Assembly (NCBI GenBank): GCA_003139095.1
Contig: PLHW01000044.1
Span: forward strand, 1,838-65,837
Source of the DNA: Acidobacteriaceae bacterium
GTDB lineage: Bacteria; Acidobacteriota; Terriglobia; Terriglobales; Acidobacteriaceae
Direction: 5' to 3'
DNA: 64,000 nt
Below the pieces are notes generated by a model. The model ran no database searches, had not been told where the DNA came from, and worked only from the letters and a program-made list of their open reading frames with translations. Positions within the stretch are counted from its first letter, which is position 1. Every line of letters begins with the position of its first letter. Positions 36,366 to 44,126 of this stretch are shown here, piece by piece. The position numbers and the translations under genes are program-made.

Positions 36366-36992
36366 CTAGGCGACGCTCGTAGTCCCAGTAGGCTCTTGTG
36401 CCTTCACCAACGGTACGTCGACTAAGTGCTCACTCAAAAACCACACCTGAAGCTCATTTCTGCGCAGCACCTCGCTGACCACGAGGTCGTTTGTGCCGTC
36501 ATCCCCAATTGCCGATGCCCGGCGCGCCAGCTTGCGGGTTTCGCCAATGATGATTTGGTGCGCATCGAGTAATCGCGACAACTGGACCGGAACTTCTTCG
36601 CGACCGCGAGGGGGACGCCCGATCTGAGTGGTCTCTGCCACGTCTGCGGCCATGGCCAAACTGACGCCCCCTAGGAGCTGAATTCGTTCGGCGATGGAGT
36701 CGACAAGTTCAACCTGTTCGTCGTAGTGCTTGTCGTAAAGCAGGTGGAGTTGATAAAAAGTGGGACCAGCGACCTGCCAATGGGATTTCTTGTACAGATC
36801 GCGAAGTGTCATCGTATCCGCGAGCAGTTGGTTTAACTGTTCGGTCATCTCCAGGCGTACCGGTTCGTCGAGTTCGAGCGGCAGGGCATGATTTACGGTT
36901 CCGTAGGGCTGGATTTCTCGCGCACGCTGGTGAAAGCGGGGTTGGGCGTTGATGTGATCGGTAGTTTTTGCGTCAGTCTGCTCTTTTCCCAT
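36366..36992 (-). CDS. dps: Dps-family DNA-protection ferritin
   Basis: Dodecameric mini-ferritin that oxidises Fe(II) with peroxide and shields DNA in stress or stationary phase. 208 residues; an N-terminal hydrophilic extension of about 45 residues, then the ferritin helices with LADTMTLRDLYKKSHWQVAGPTFYQLH (in parts; H of SHWQ) and LYDKHYDEQVELVDSIAERI (D and E ligands), the inter-subunit ferroxidase site. The last helices ASAIGDDGTNDLVVSEVLRRNE and WFLSEHLV follow. Length exceeds the usual 160-180 because of the extension. First gene inside the putative island from the left. Confidence 0.92.
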   Translation of the reverse strand: MGKEQTDAKTTDHINAQPRFHQRAREIQPYGTVNHALPLELDEPVRLEMTEQLNQLLADTMTLRDLYKKSHWQVAGPTFYQLHLLYDKHYDEQVELVDSIAERIQLLGGVSLAMAADVAETTQIGRPPRGREEVPVQLSRLLDAHQIIIGETRKLARRASAIGDDGTNDLVVSEVLRRNELQVWFLSEHLVDVPLVKAQEPTGTTSVA

Positions 36993-37073
36993 GGCTTTTC
37001 TCTTTCTGACTCGTAGATTAATTTGCGGACAACGAGTGACACCTAAACCCCAGTTGGCTGTTCCAGCCTGTCC

Positions 37074-37469
37074 CTATGCCGCGACCTTCGCCGCCAAAGT
37101 CTCGACTATAGCGACAGTCTGCATCAGATCCGGTGGCAAGCCATACCGTGTCTGCAGATAGGCTGTGCTGTTGTAAGAAACCCAGACCTTACCGTGAATG
37201 TCTTCCCAGATCAGAATCTTGAGAGGAAGATCGATGGCCATACTCGGGACGGCGAGCATCAGGGGTGTGCCGGCTTTGGGGCTCCCAAAGATCAGCAGCT
37301 TGGTGGGAGGCATTTTCATTCCCGCCTTTTCCGCCTCTCCGCTATGGTCGATTAGAGCAAACAGGGTGGCTCCCGTTGCCCGCAGAATTCCCTTGAGCTT
37401 TTCCACTGTTAGGTCCACGGAATGATTGCATGGCATGTTGATGATCCCTTGGACCGCAGCGACTGTCAT
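37074..37469 (-). CDS. DUF302 protein
   Basis: 131 residues from ATG 37469, preceded by GGAAGGGACT; a longer open frame to 37631 overlaps the protoglobin gene and looks unreal. DUF302 signatures are KLKGILRATGATLFALIDHSGEA (read in parts), KLLIFGSPKAGTPLM and LPLKILIWED with KVWVSYNS. DUF302 proteins are small alpha/beta proteins of unknown function, often with redox or metal genes. It lies 80 bases downstream of the protoglobin gene on the same strand. Confidence 0.85.
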   Translation of the reverse strand: MTVAAVQGIINMPCNHSVDLTVEKLKGILRATGATLFALIDHSGEAEKAGMKMPPTKLLIFGSPKAGTPLMLAVPSMAIDLPLKILIWEDIHGKVWVSYNSTAYLQTRYGLPPDLMQTVAIVETLAAKVAA

Positions 37470-37549
37470 AAGTAGTCCCTTCCTGTTCCTGGACCGCAAG
37501 TCAATCCATCCCAGAAACAAAATAATGGCAGATTCAATCCAAAGATGAG

Positions 37550-38161
37550 TCACCACTCGGTTGGTGGCTGTCTCGTGTCTCCGTACGGGCCGATCCAAAG
37601 CGCTAGCTGCATCTGAATTGACTTGCACCATGCTAGATGCATCTTGGCCACCTCTTCGGCGGAGCTTCCCCTCGCCGCTAGATACGGTTTGATGGTCTCA
37701 TTCATGACCGCGACAAAGGTCATAACGTCGCGAAGCGGCACAAACGGGGTTGATTGAACTCCGTCAACCTGGTTCTTTTTTGCGCTCGTGTGTCGCAGCG
37801 CAATCTCCTGCTGATAGTTGATCCAGTCCTGATCGTAAGGTCGCAGGCAAGTGTCCAGGATCCATTGCTCAAAACGCAGATTACTCTTTGCCAGATACTC
37901 GGGGATTGGTGCCCCCTCCGGAGAACGAGAATGTCTGGCGAGGTTGGGGATGCTGGCGATGATGCCACTGCGCCAATGATCGACGATCTGCTTAGTCTGA
38001 CCGGTGAGCACTTCGCCGGCGAGCTGCAGATAGCGCTGATCCTCCTCCGTAAATCCCGCGCTGGTTTTCAACTTCTCCAAATCCAGGGTCGAGACGGGCG
38101 ACTTGGCTACCGCCGCCGCTCCGTACGAATATCCCGGAATATGTTCGGAGACTCGCTTCAT
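37550..38161 (-). CDS. Protoglobin-domain protein
   Basis: Single-domain haem protein of 203 residues, similar to the sensor globins of globin-coupled signalling proteins and to archaeal protoglobin. Visible are IPGYSYG (N-terminal extension), GFTEEDQRYLQLAGEVL, HWRSGIIASIPNLARHSRSPEG, EQWILDTCLRPYDQDWINYQQEIALRH, where the His of ALRHT is a probable proximal ligand, and PLRDVMTFVAVMNETIKPYL. It binds O2, CO or NO. With no output domain it may scavenge or transfer gas. It follows the SDR gene on the same strand by 31 bases. Confidence 0.88.
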   Translation of the reverse strand: MKRVSEHIPGYSYGAAAVAKSPVSTLDLEKLKTSAGFTEEDQRYLQLAGEVLTGQTKQIVDHWRSGIIASIPNLARHSRSPEGAPIPEYLAKSNLRFEQWILDTCLRPYDQDWINYQQEIALRHTSAKKNQVDGVQSTPFVPLRDVMTFVAVMNETIKPYLAARGSSAEEVAKMHLAWCKSIQMQLALWIGPYGDTRQPPTEW

Positions 38162-38192
38162 GGAGTTCGATCTTTCATTTAGCTAGTGCTGC

Positions 38193-38948
38193 TCAAATCT
38201 GAGCCAGGCCGCCGTCGACAAATAACTCGATACCGTTTACATAACTGCTGTCATCAGAAGCCAAGAACAAAACGGCTTTCGCGATCTCATCGGTGGTACC
38301 GGGACGTCCCAGAGGTATGCCACTGATCGAGCCTTGCACAAACTGGTCGACCTGCTGCTGCGTCATCCCCAGCGAAGTGTTGTAGCCCGGAGTTGGCACA
38401 ACCCCGGGGCTAATCGCGTTGACTCGTATCTTGCGGTCTTTCAGGTCCACACACCAGGTGCGCGCAAATGAGCGCACCGCAGCTTTGGTCGCGCTGTAAA
38501 CGCTAAACGCCTGATTCCCTTTTGTCGAAACAATCGATGCGTTAAGCACGATCGAACCTCCCGGCTGCAGCAAGGGCAATGCCTTCTGCACCGTGAACAA
38601 TAGCCCCTTAACATTCACGTCGAACTGTTTGTCAAAGTGCGCCTCAGTAATTTGGCCAAGCGGAGCGAACTCGCCGGTACCCGCATTGGCAAAGACAATA
38701 TCGAGCTTGCCTTTCTGCTCCTTGACCACCGAGTACACTGTGTCGATGTCCGCCAGTTTTGAGACATCGCCCTGAACACCCGTCACATCATGGCCGATCT
38801 CTTTCACCGCGGCGTCGAGTTCGTTCTTCCGCCGTCCTGTGATGAAAACGTACGCGCCTTCATCCACGAATCGCTTTGCGGTCGCAAGCCCGATCCCACT
38901 GCTTCCCCCGGTAATCACCGCAATTCGCCCTGCAAGTCTCTGCGACAT
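38193..38948 (-). CDS. SDR family oxidoreductase
   Basis: 251 residues: AVITGGSSGIGLATAKRFVDEG, FITGRRKNEL, GDVSKLADI, VFANAGTGE, catalytic Ser in LNASIVST, YSATK, PGVVPTPGYN, and FVDGGLAQI at the end. It is closely related to the SDRs at 23295 and 30180 (identical AKRF/GAYVFIT and TAVQKALPL-like stretches), here without an adjacent regulator. It lies inside the island in the run of minus-strand genes with the protoglobin gene downstream. Confidence 0.92.
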   Translation of the reverse strand: MSQRLAGRIAVITGGSSGIGLATAKRFVDEGAYVFITGRRKNELDAAVKEIGHDVTGVQGDVSKLADIDTVYSVVKEQKGKLDIVFANAGTGEFAPLGQITEAHFDKQFDVNVKGLLFTVQKALPLLQPGGSIVLNASIVSTKGNQAFSVYSATKAAVRSFARTWCVDLKDRKIRVNAISPGVVPTPGYNTSLGMTQQQVDQFVQGSISGIPLGRPGTTDEIAKAVLFLASDDSSYVNGIELFVDGGLAQI

Positions 38949-39037
38949 CTTTACCTCATTCCTGGTTGGATGTTGTGTTGTGCCTATCGCGACCTTCCAC
39001 TTCGAGAACCCGTATCAGCGGGATAACAAACGGCCGC

Positions 39038-39505
39038 TTAAAGACCAAGATCACCCAATCCAGGATGATCATCGGGGCGGCGGCCGAGCACCCAATGATA
39101 TTTGCGATCTGATTCCTTGATTGGAAGATCATTAATGCAAGCGAACCTCAGCCTCATCAGGCCATCATCGTTGAACTCCCAATTCTCGTTGCCATACGAG
39201 CGATACCAGTTTCCTGAGTCGTCGTGCCACTCGTAAGCGAAGCGCACGGCGATGCGGTTATCTGTGAAAGCCCAGAGCTCTTTGATCAGACGGTAGTCGA
39301 GTTCTTTCGTCCATTTACGCGAGAGAAAAGCGATGATGTCCTGTCTTCCATTCACAAACTCGGAGCGGTTTCTCCAGCGCGAATCGAGAGCATAGGCGAG
39401 GGCGACTTTCTCCGCATCTCGCGTGTTCCAACCATCTTCTGCGAGACGCACCTTTTGGATCGCGGTCTCGCGGGTAAATGGTGGTAGCGGCGGTCTGGTT
39501 ATCAT
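39038..39505 (-). CDS. DUF1348 (NTF2-like) protein
   Basis: 155 residues. [69 protein letters not shown] and [24 protein letters not shown] are the DUF1348 landmarks (shown in parts): a cone-shaped NTF2-like fold with an open pocket. Members often accompany SDR and reductase genes; no reaction is known to me. GGGAGAACTC before the ATG is a good ribosome site. It lies 89 bases upstream of the SDR gene on the same strand. Confidence 0.85.
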   Translation of the reverse strand: MITRPPLPPFTRETAIQKVRLAEDGWNTRDAEKVALAYALDSRWRNRSEFVNGRQDIIAFLSRKWTKELDYRLIKELWAFTDNRIAVRFAYEWHDDSGNWYRSYGNENWEFNDDGLMRLRFACINDLPIKESDRKYHWVLGRRPDDHPGLGDLGL

Positions 39506-39680
39506 GAGTTCTCCCGTTAACGAATCGAGTCTGATCCTTTGGCGATAATCCCGAATAACCCCCGGTCCCGAATAACCTCCGGTTACGATCGCGACTCCCC
39601 CGAGAGGTCAACGCCTGCAATGATATCCGCCGCCAGGGAACCGGGACCGAAGCCGGACTGTATTGGCTTTTGCGCGGCGG

Positions 39681-39923
39681 TCATGAGGCACGCCTGGAAA
39701 TTACGTCTCCGGTTGGCCCGCCGCACATTTCTCTCGTCAAAGCCGGTCCTTTCGTCGAGAAGTGCTTCGCCATGATCTTGTCGGTCGCTATATAACCCAC
39801 CGTGATAGAGACGATTAGTAAGGCCCCCACGAGCTTTGGCGGGCCCGGCAATGGAATATCAAACCACCTGCAGCCGGCTCCAATCACCAGTCCCAAAATT
39901 AACCCAGCGATGATTTTGATCAT
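39681..39923 (-). CDS. XapX-domain membrane protein
   Basis: 80 residues from ATG 39923 (TGGGGGAAAACAC before it); the frame is open further upstream but that overlaps the Ni/Co permease gene. Two hydrophobic segments (3-18 and 32-48), with IAGLILGLVIGAGCRWFDIPLPGPPKLVGALL (in parts: GLILGLVIGAG, IPLPGPPKLVGALLIV), the XapX/DUF1427 pattern. These small proteins are found with xanthosine permease-like and other transport genes; function unknown. Last gene after the NiCoT permease. Confidence 0.82.
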   Translation of the reverse strand: MIKIIAGLILGLVIGAGCRWFDIPLPGPPKLVGALLIVSITVGYIATDKIMAKHFSTKGPALTREMCGGPTGDVISRRAS

Positions 39924-39948
39924 GTGTTTTCCCCCAATCAGTTCAATT

Positions 39949-40677
39949 TCAAACACTAGCCGATGCACTGTCACCTTCAAATTGATAGGTCGCAGCAAGG
40001 TCGCGGAGCTTCGAGGGCGAAGTACCAGACCGCGCCCAGATGCGAATGCCGATTACCGTAAGGAAAAGCGTGAGCCCTAATGGAAAAGCAAAGCGGCTGA
40101 GGTCCACGCCGGCCAACTCGGCACCACCAAGACCAAACGCAAAGCTCACGACCAGCACACCGAGCATGCGGGAAGCAGCCTTGGCATTTTCACTGCCCGC
40201 GACTGCAAGACGCTGTGTCGCCGCTGCCAGGAATCCGTCCACGCCGTCGACCAAGACCATTCCTCCAGAGAACGCCGCGCCCAACAGCCAAGGATTGGTC
40301 TCCCCGGCAAGGATGAGCGCCGACAACTGCGAAGAGGTTTCGAAGCCGGCCGCGAGAAGCATTCCCAAGAGCAGAGGCTGTGCCACAACAGGACGCGGAA
40401 CAACTCCCACGTGCGAGTCGTTACGGAACAGACGCCACAAGTTCAGCACGCCAATTAAGATCAATGTCCACGGAGCAAGAAAGGCAAATCGCCCCGCCAG
40501 AAATCGTCCGATCCCAACCGCGAGCAGAATGACGACCAATCCGTGCCCGAGTGCGAAGAACACGCCGTTCGTCGAACGTGGTCGAACGCGGGTCAGCCCG
40601 TCAATGGCGGCGAGATGATCCGGATCCGTCCCGTGCCGCATTCCCAGAGCCAGACCGACGATGAGGAGTGCATTCAT
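39949..40677 (-). CDS. Nickel/cobalt transporter (NiCoT family)
   Basis: High-affinity Ni2+/Co2+ uptake permease, 242 residues with about seven to eight membrane helices. Signature RHGTDPDHLAAID (helix II metal site, HX4DH), LGHGLVVILLAVG, LLAAGFETSSQLSAL and SGGMVLVDGVDGFL. The ATG overlaps the stop of the ferredoxin-like gene (ATGA). Position in the operon of a cobalt-type nitrile hydratase-like enzyme suggests it supplies Co2+, as NhlF does in Rhodococcus (established for that system; inferred here). Confidence 0.88.
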   Translation of the reverse strand: MNALLIVGLALGMRHGTDPDHLAAIDGLTRVRPRSTNGVFFALGHGLVVILLAVGIGRFLAGRFAFLAPWTLILIGVLNLWRLFRNDSHVGVVPRPVVAQPLLLGMLLAAGFETSSQLSALILAGETNPWLLGAAFSGGMVLVDGVDGFLAAATQRLAVAGSENAKAASRMLGVLVVSFAFGLGGAELAGVDLSRFAFPLGLTLFLTVIGIRIWARSGTSPSKLRDLAATYQFEGDSASASV

Positions 40678-41096
40678 AGTGCATTCTCGACGGCGACCTC
40701 TGATTTCACCACCGGCTCCGTCAAACGAAATGGATCAAACCGAAGTGCGTCAAATTCCTGCGGCAAGGGCAAGAACCTTTCGGCTGCTTTGGTCAGTGAA
40801 GCCCAATCGACCAAAGCGAGGTACTGGCGGAAGTGGCGAATGTTGCCTAGCCAAACGGACCCGCTGGAACTGGACACGGTAACCACGTTCGGCAAATCGC
40901 AAGGTCCAAGGCATCCGCTGAACGTCAGTTGAATGTTCTTCAGGAGTCCGCGTTGTCGCCATTCCTTCTTTAACCACTCCACAGGAACCTCAGGCCTACC
41001 GCGTTCTATGTGGCCACAGCAGCAACCTTGACACACTGTGATATGGCCAATCACCATGCGTTTTGTAGCTACTGGGTGCTGAAAAGAAGTTGCCAT
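40674..41096 (-). CDS. (2Fe-2S) ferredoxin/thioredoxin-like protein
   Basis: 140 residues from ATG 41096. GHITVCQGCCCGHIERG and LTFSGCLGPCDLPNVV give the cysteine pattern of thioredoxin-fold 2Fe-2S ferredoxins, several of which occur with cobalt or cobalamin genes. ASLTKAAERFLPLP may form a terminal helix. It could donate electrons, or deliver or sense metal for the cobalt enzyme. It starts 5 bases after the DUF2934 stop and overlaps the NiCoT start, so it is translationally coupled in the operon. Confidence 0.8.
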   Translation of the reverse strand: MATSFQHPVATKRMVIGHITVCQGCCCGHIERGRPEVPVEWLKKEWRQRGLLKNIQLTFSGCLGPCDLPNVVTVSSSSGSVWLGNIRHFRQYLALVDWASLTKAAERFLPLPQEFDALRFDPFRLTEPVVKSEVAVENAL

Positions 41097-41100
41097 TCGT

Positions 41101-41367
41101 CTAAGCCGCCGATTGTGATCGGGTGGATTTGTTTCCGGGCGTCGCCTTTGTTTTCTTGTCCGTTGACACCGGCGTAGACAACGCCTTCTCGGCCGCAAAC
41201 CAATCAACTTCAGGTGAGCCGAGAGGACGCCCTCTGCGCTCCCATAGGTCGTAGGCCAACTGTGCGGTGGAATGCCACGCGGCCTCGGTCACCTCAAGTG
41301 CCTCTCCGGCCGATGTGCGAGGCCCACAGCCAGGAACCACATCATTTCCTCCGACGATCGTCTTCAT
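41101..41367 (-). CDS. DUF2934 protein
   Basis: 88 residues. STAQLAYDLWERRGRPLGSPEVDWFAAEKAL is shown in parts: AQLAYDLWERRGRP and PEVDWFAAEKAL, the DUF2934 motif common in acidobacteria and rhizobia. The tail is Lys/Thr/Ser rich. Function unknown. It stands between the small nitrile hydratase-like subunit gene and the ferredoxin-like gene, all on one strand, so it may act in the same pathway. Confidence 0.8.
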   Translation of the reverse strand: MKTIVGGNDVVPGCGPRTSAGEALEVTEAAWHSTAQLAYDLWERRGRPLGSPEVDWFAAEKALSTPVSTDKKTKATPGNKSTRSQSAA

Positions 41368-41452
41368 GCTCTCCGCTCCAGTTGCGATCTCATGAGACTT
41401 GTCAGGCGCCTTCTCGCTCCGTGCGCTTCATTCGCGGTTGTCTCATTGATGG

Positions 41453-41797
41453 TCAATCACATCGAACCGTGTCACCCGAAGAGCGCGATGATACTTCCTC
41501 CATCTTTCTCGCGAGTTCATCTGGCGTAAGGATCTGCTTTTGAAACAGGATGTTCGCGAAGGCGATAATCCACCGCTCGTAATAGGTAAGTTTGCCAACG
41601 ATCTCACCTCCCAGACTCTCAATCCCGCGGCGCTTCTCCTCCGTGTTCACGATCTTGCGGATATCGAGGACGTTGGCCAGCGCATGGCAGCGCTTCTCCC
41701 AGGGAAGGTACTCGTGCTCCACTCGTTCGACAGGGCCGGCGTCGAGCCCACCCAATTCCGTGGGCAGCTGTCTTAGGAGGTTTTCCGTCTGCGTCAT
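41453..41797 (-). CDS. Small subunit matching the N-terminal half of nitrile hydratase beta (or its activator)
   Basis: 114 residues: GGLDAGPVERVEHEYLPWEKRCHALANVL (parts: GPVERVEHEYLPWEKR, CHALANVLDI) and LTYYERWIIAFANILFQKQILTPDELARKM (parts: YYERWIIAFANILF, ILTPDELARK). The W-E-x-R helix and YYERW helix are found in the N-terminal half of NHase beta and in the NHase activator proteins; sequence alone does not separate the two. In thiocyanate hydrolase a separate subunit of this kind exists. Its start overlaps the catalytic-subunit stop by 4 bases (ATGA). Confidence 0.75.
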   Translation of the reverse strand: MTQTENLLRQLPTELGGLDAGPVERVEHEYLPWEKRCHALANVLDIRKIVNTEEKRRGIESLGGEIVGKLTYYERWIIAFANILFQKQILTPDELARKMEEVSSRSSGDTVRCD

Positions 41798-42438
41798 CGC
41801 GTTCTCTCCTTTGCTTCCGGCGTGTTGGCTTTGACCACGCCGATCATGGCGTCCCTCGTGACCAGCGATGCAAGCTGTTCCTCACCGAAGTTCTCAGTGT
41901 TCGGCGGCCTCTGCGGTAACACCAGATAACGCACCATGGATGTCGAATCGCTGACTCGAACCTCAACATCATCCGGAATTACCGTGCCGAACTCGGCCAG
42001 GACCGCCCTTGGCTCTTTCACCGCGCGAGCTCGATAAGGCTTCAGCTTGTACCAGTCCGGCGGCAAGCCGAGAACCTCCCTTGGGTAGCAGGAGCAGAGG
42101 GTGCACACAATAAGGTTGTGGACCTTGTCGGTATTCTGCAAAACGATGAGTTCGGTGTTCTCGAAGAGGTCAATGCCGAATTCTCCAACGGCCGCACGGC
42201 CCTTCTCGAGTAGCCGTGCCCGAAACTCAGGATCGACCCACGCCCTAGCCACCACTTTTGCGCCAAGCGCTGGCGTGCGGGAGTCCATCACTTCGAGCAT
42301 GCGACGGATCTCGTCCGCGCCGATTACTCGCTTTGCAACGAGTAACTCCCGCACCGCGGTTTCCATAATCTCGTAATAACCGAGCGTCGAGTTGCCAGGG
42401 TCGGGGACTGGCGTGTGGGGGTGGGCATGGGCGTTCAT
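41794..42438 (-). CDS. Cobalt-type nitrile hydratase alpha/thiocyanate hydrolase gamma-like catalytic subunit
   Basis: 214 residues. The N-terminus is His/Pro rich (NAHAHPHTP). The metal claw is V-C112-T113-L114-C115-S116-C117-Y-P; Thr113 is the cobalt-type mark (iron enzymes have Ser). Cys115 and Ser/Cys partners are oxidised to sulfinate/sulfenate in known enzymes. GLPPDWYK and RAVKEPRAVLAEFG, RVSDSTSMVRYLVLPQRP match the family. It hydrates nitriles to amides, or hydrolyses thiocyanate to COS and ammonia; the split beta partners favour the latter architecture, but substrate is not settled. Confidence 0.9.
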   Translation of the reverse strand: MNAHAHPHTPVPDPGNSTLGYYEIMETAVRELLVAKRVIGADEIRRMLEVMDSRTPALGAKVVARAWVDPEFRARLLEKGRAAVGEFGIDLFENTELIVLQNTDKVHNLIVCTLCSCYPREVLGLPPDWYKLKPYRARAVKEPRAVLAEFGTVIPDDVEVRVSDSTSMVRYLVLPQRPPNTENFGEEQLASLVTRDAMIGVVKANTPEAKERTR

Positions 42439-42441
42439 CGT

Positions 42442-42774
42442 TCAACTCCTCTCTAACCAAGTCTCGAAAACTTCGATTCGTAGGCCGTCGTCCACCGAAC
42501 CAGCATATTTCGGCCACAATTCAGTGAGGGGGATGGCGATGCGATAGTAGTGGCGCTTTGGGCCAGCATTTCGGCCAAAGCCCTCCTCTTCGTTATTCAC
42601 AGCAGCCGGTTTGATAACCGATTCCACGACACCAGATTTTCCGCGAATGTAGTTCGGTACACGGAAGTGGCCTATCGGAAATCGTTTGGAAATCCTGACA
42701 CTGTCCCCAGCCTTGAAAATCGGTTCCGCGCCTTCGGGCTTGACGACGGTCATTAAGACCTTTGCTGCTGACAT
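42442..42774 (-). CDS. Small subunit matching the C-terminal (SH3-like) half of nitrile hydratase beta
   Basis: 110 residues: FKAGDSVRISKRFPIGHFRVPNYIRGKSGVVE (parts: GDSVRISKRFPIGHFR, PNYIRGKSGVVE), then HYYRIAIPLTELWP and LRIEVFETWLERS. This is the beta-roll end of NHase beta (F..GD.V.......GH.R.P.Y.RGK.G.V), a whole gene here and not fused to the N-terminal half, which lies downstream (41453). Such a split is known for thiocyanate hydrolase alpha. First of the three subunit genes, 30 bases after the MBL gene. Confidence 0.85.
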   Translation of the reverse strand: MSAAKVLMTVVKPEGAEPIFKAGDSVRISKRFPIGHFRVPNYIRGKSGVVESVIKPAAVNNEEEGFGRNAGPKRHYYRIAIPLTELWPKYAGSVDDGLRIEVFETWLERS

Positions 42775-42804
42775 CGACGTGATCCTCCTGTCAGTTTCGA
42801 CCCT

Positions 42805-43761
42805 TCAGACGCCCTGGTACACCAGTTCGAGAAACGCGCTGGGCGTCATAAATGACCTGCCCCACTCGGCGTCATAACGAGCGCCGGGTTTGGAGGCGAC
42901 AACTTCCGCGAGGGTCCTGCCCTGTTTTTTCAGCGTTGCAACCTTGTCCCGCATTTCGACCAAGACGTCCCGGAACAGAATCAGGTCAGCCTTGCCGCCC
43001 ACAGCCCCGTGTCCCCCAATAACGATCGTCTTGTCGTTGACCTTTGACAGGTTTGCCTCCGCCGCTCGTATTTGGCCGTCGATACTGCCTCCGGTCGAGT
43101 AGTCAATGAAAGGGTAATCACGGTTCCAAAAAGTGTCCCCGACATGAAGGATGTCGGCTTCTTCGAAGTGCACAGAGATGTCGGAGTCCGTGTGGGCAGG
43201 TGGGTAGTGCTTGAGGGCAAGAGTGGTGTTATTGCTGTGCACGGCGTATTCCTCGCCGAAGACGGTCGAGGGGATAGCGCCGGAAGGCGCGGCCGGGAAA
43301 GTGTGGTGCCAGCCTTCGACTCGCGTGTCTACCAAAAGATGTTTGCGCGTGTTCTCTTGCGCCAGGATGCTGGCTCCGGCCTCGTGTAGCCACTCATTGC
43401 CGCCCGTGTGATCGAAGTGCCAGTGAGTGTTGATCAATTGCTTGATTGGGTCCGCATTGATGCTCGCCAGCGCTGCGGACACATTCGGACGTGCGGTGAC
43501 GATTTCGGCGTCCACAAGGAGCTTCCCGTCAGGGCCGGTGAGAACAGCGATGTTTCCACCCGGACCCAAGAGAACGCTGATATTGCGACGAAGGGTCTGG
43601 ACCGTGATCTTTGCTGTCGCAGATTCCCTCATTGCCTCAGGGACGAGCTCATCTGCCTGGGCGAAAAGCCCCCGAGGAACAAGGCAGGCCGCGGCAACCG
43701 CGAAACCGCCTGCAACGAGAAATTGGCGGCGTGATACTTCGGTACGTGGTGGGGTGATCAT
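42805..43761 (-). CDS. Tat-exported MBL-fold metallo-hydrolase
   Basis: 318 residues. N-terminus SRRQFLVAGGFAVAAACLV is a twin-arginine signal, so the protein is folded before export, consistent with a metal cofactor. The zinc site motif is NTHWHFDHTGGN (HxHxDH); further ligands fit HYPPAHTDSD, LHVGDTFWN and GGHGAVGG. Related to SoxH/quinoprotein-relay type periplasmic MBL proteins. It heads the nitrile hydratase-like operon and may act on a product, or be an independent hydrolase. Divergent from the DUF6130 gene. Confidence 0.9.
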   Translation of the reverse strand: MITPPRTEVSRRQFLVAGGFAVAAACLVPRGLFAQADELVPEAMRESATAKITVQTLRRNISVLLGPGGNIAVLTGPDGKLLVDAEIVTARPNVSAALASINADPIKQLINTHWHFDHTGGNEWLHEAGASILAQENTRKHLLVDTRVEGWHHTFPAAPSGAIPSTVFGEEYAVHSNNTTLALKHYPPAHTDSDISVHFEEADILHVGDTFWNRDYPFIDYSTGGSIDGQIRAAEANLSKVNDKTIVIGGHGAVGGKADLILFRDVLVEMRDKVATLKKQGRTLAEVVASKPGARYDAEWGRSFMTPSAFLELVYQGV

Positions 43762-44126
43762 TGGCAGCTCCTTGCCAAATTGCTATTGCATGAGCGGTGC
43801 CAATAGAAAGATCGAATCATTCTTCCCCGGAAAATCTAGCGATTCCGCGGCTGATCCTTGGAATTGGCGATTGCCCTCATCGCGAGGAAGTGTCATGAGA
43901 ATGACACCTGACTAAACAGGAGTCAGTGTCGCGTCCTCGTGAATTCTCAAGAGAGCAATTAGGGCCGCAAGCTGGCGTGTCGAGCAAACCGAGATCCCAC
44001 CTAGAAATGACAGGCTAATTTCACCGCTCTTTGAGAGCGTTCTTTCGCGTCGCGAGCTTTGGCAGGAAAAGTGCCGCAAGGGATCCGTGTAGTCGTCGCG
44101 CAAGAAGCCGCATCGGGGGGAAAGTC
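43762..44126. promoter_or_regulatory. Divergent control region of the island
   Basis: All genes to the left to 36.4 kb run leftward from here, all to the right to 54.3 kb rightward, so both large transcripts probably start in these 365 bases. A perfect inverted repeat GTGTCAT-GAGA-ATGACAC (43890-43907) lies near the middle and may be an operator. No regulator gene adjoins it. Confidence 0.5.

Noticed and set aside
39924-39998. Longer start for the XapX protein
   Set aside because: The added residues overlap the permease gene and have no ribosome site; ATG 39923 gives the usual length.
40678-43761. Cobalamin riboswitch before the cobalt genes
   Set aside because: No leader long enough between the coupled genes, and no B12-box-like sequence was recognised in 43762-44126.
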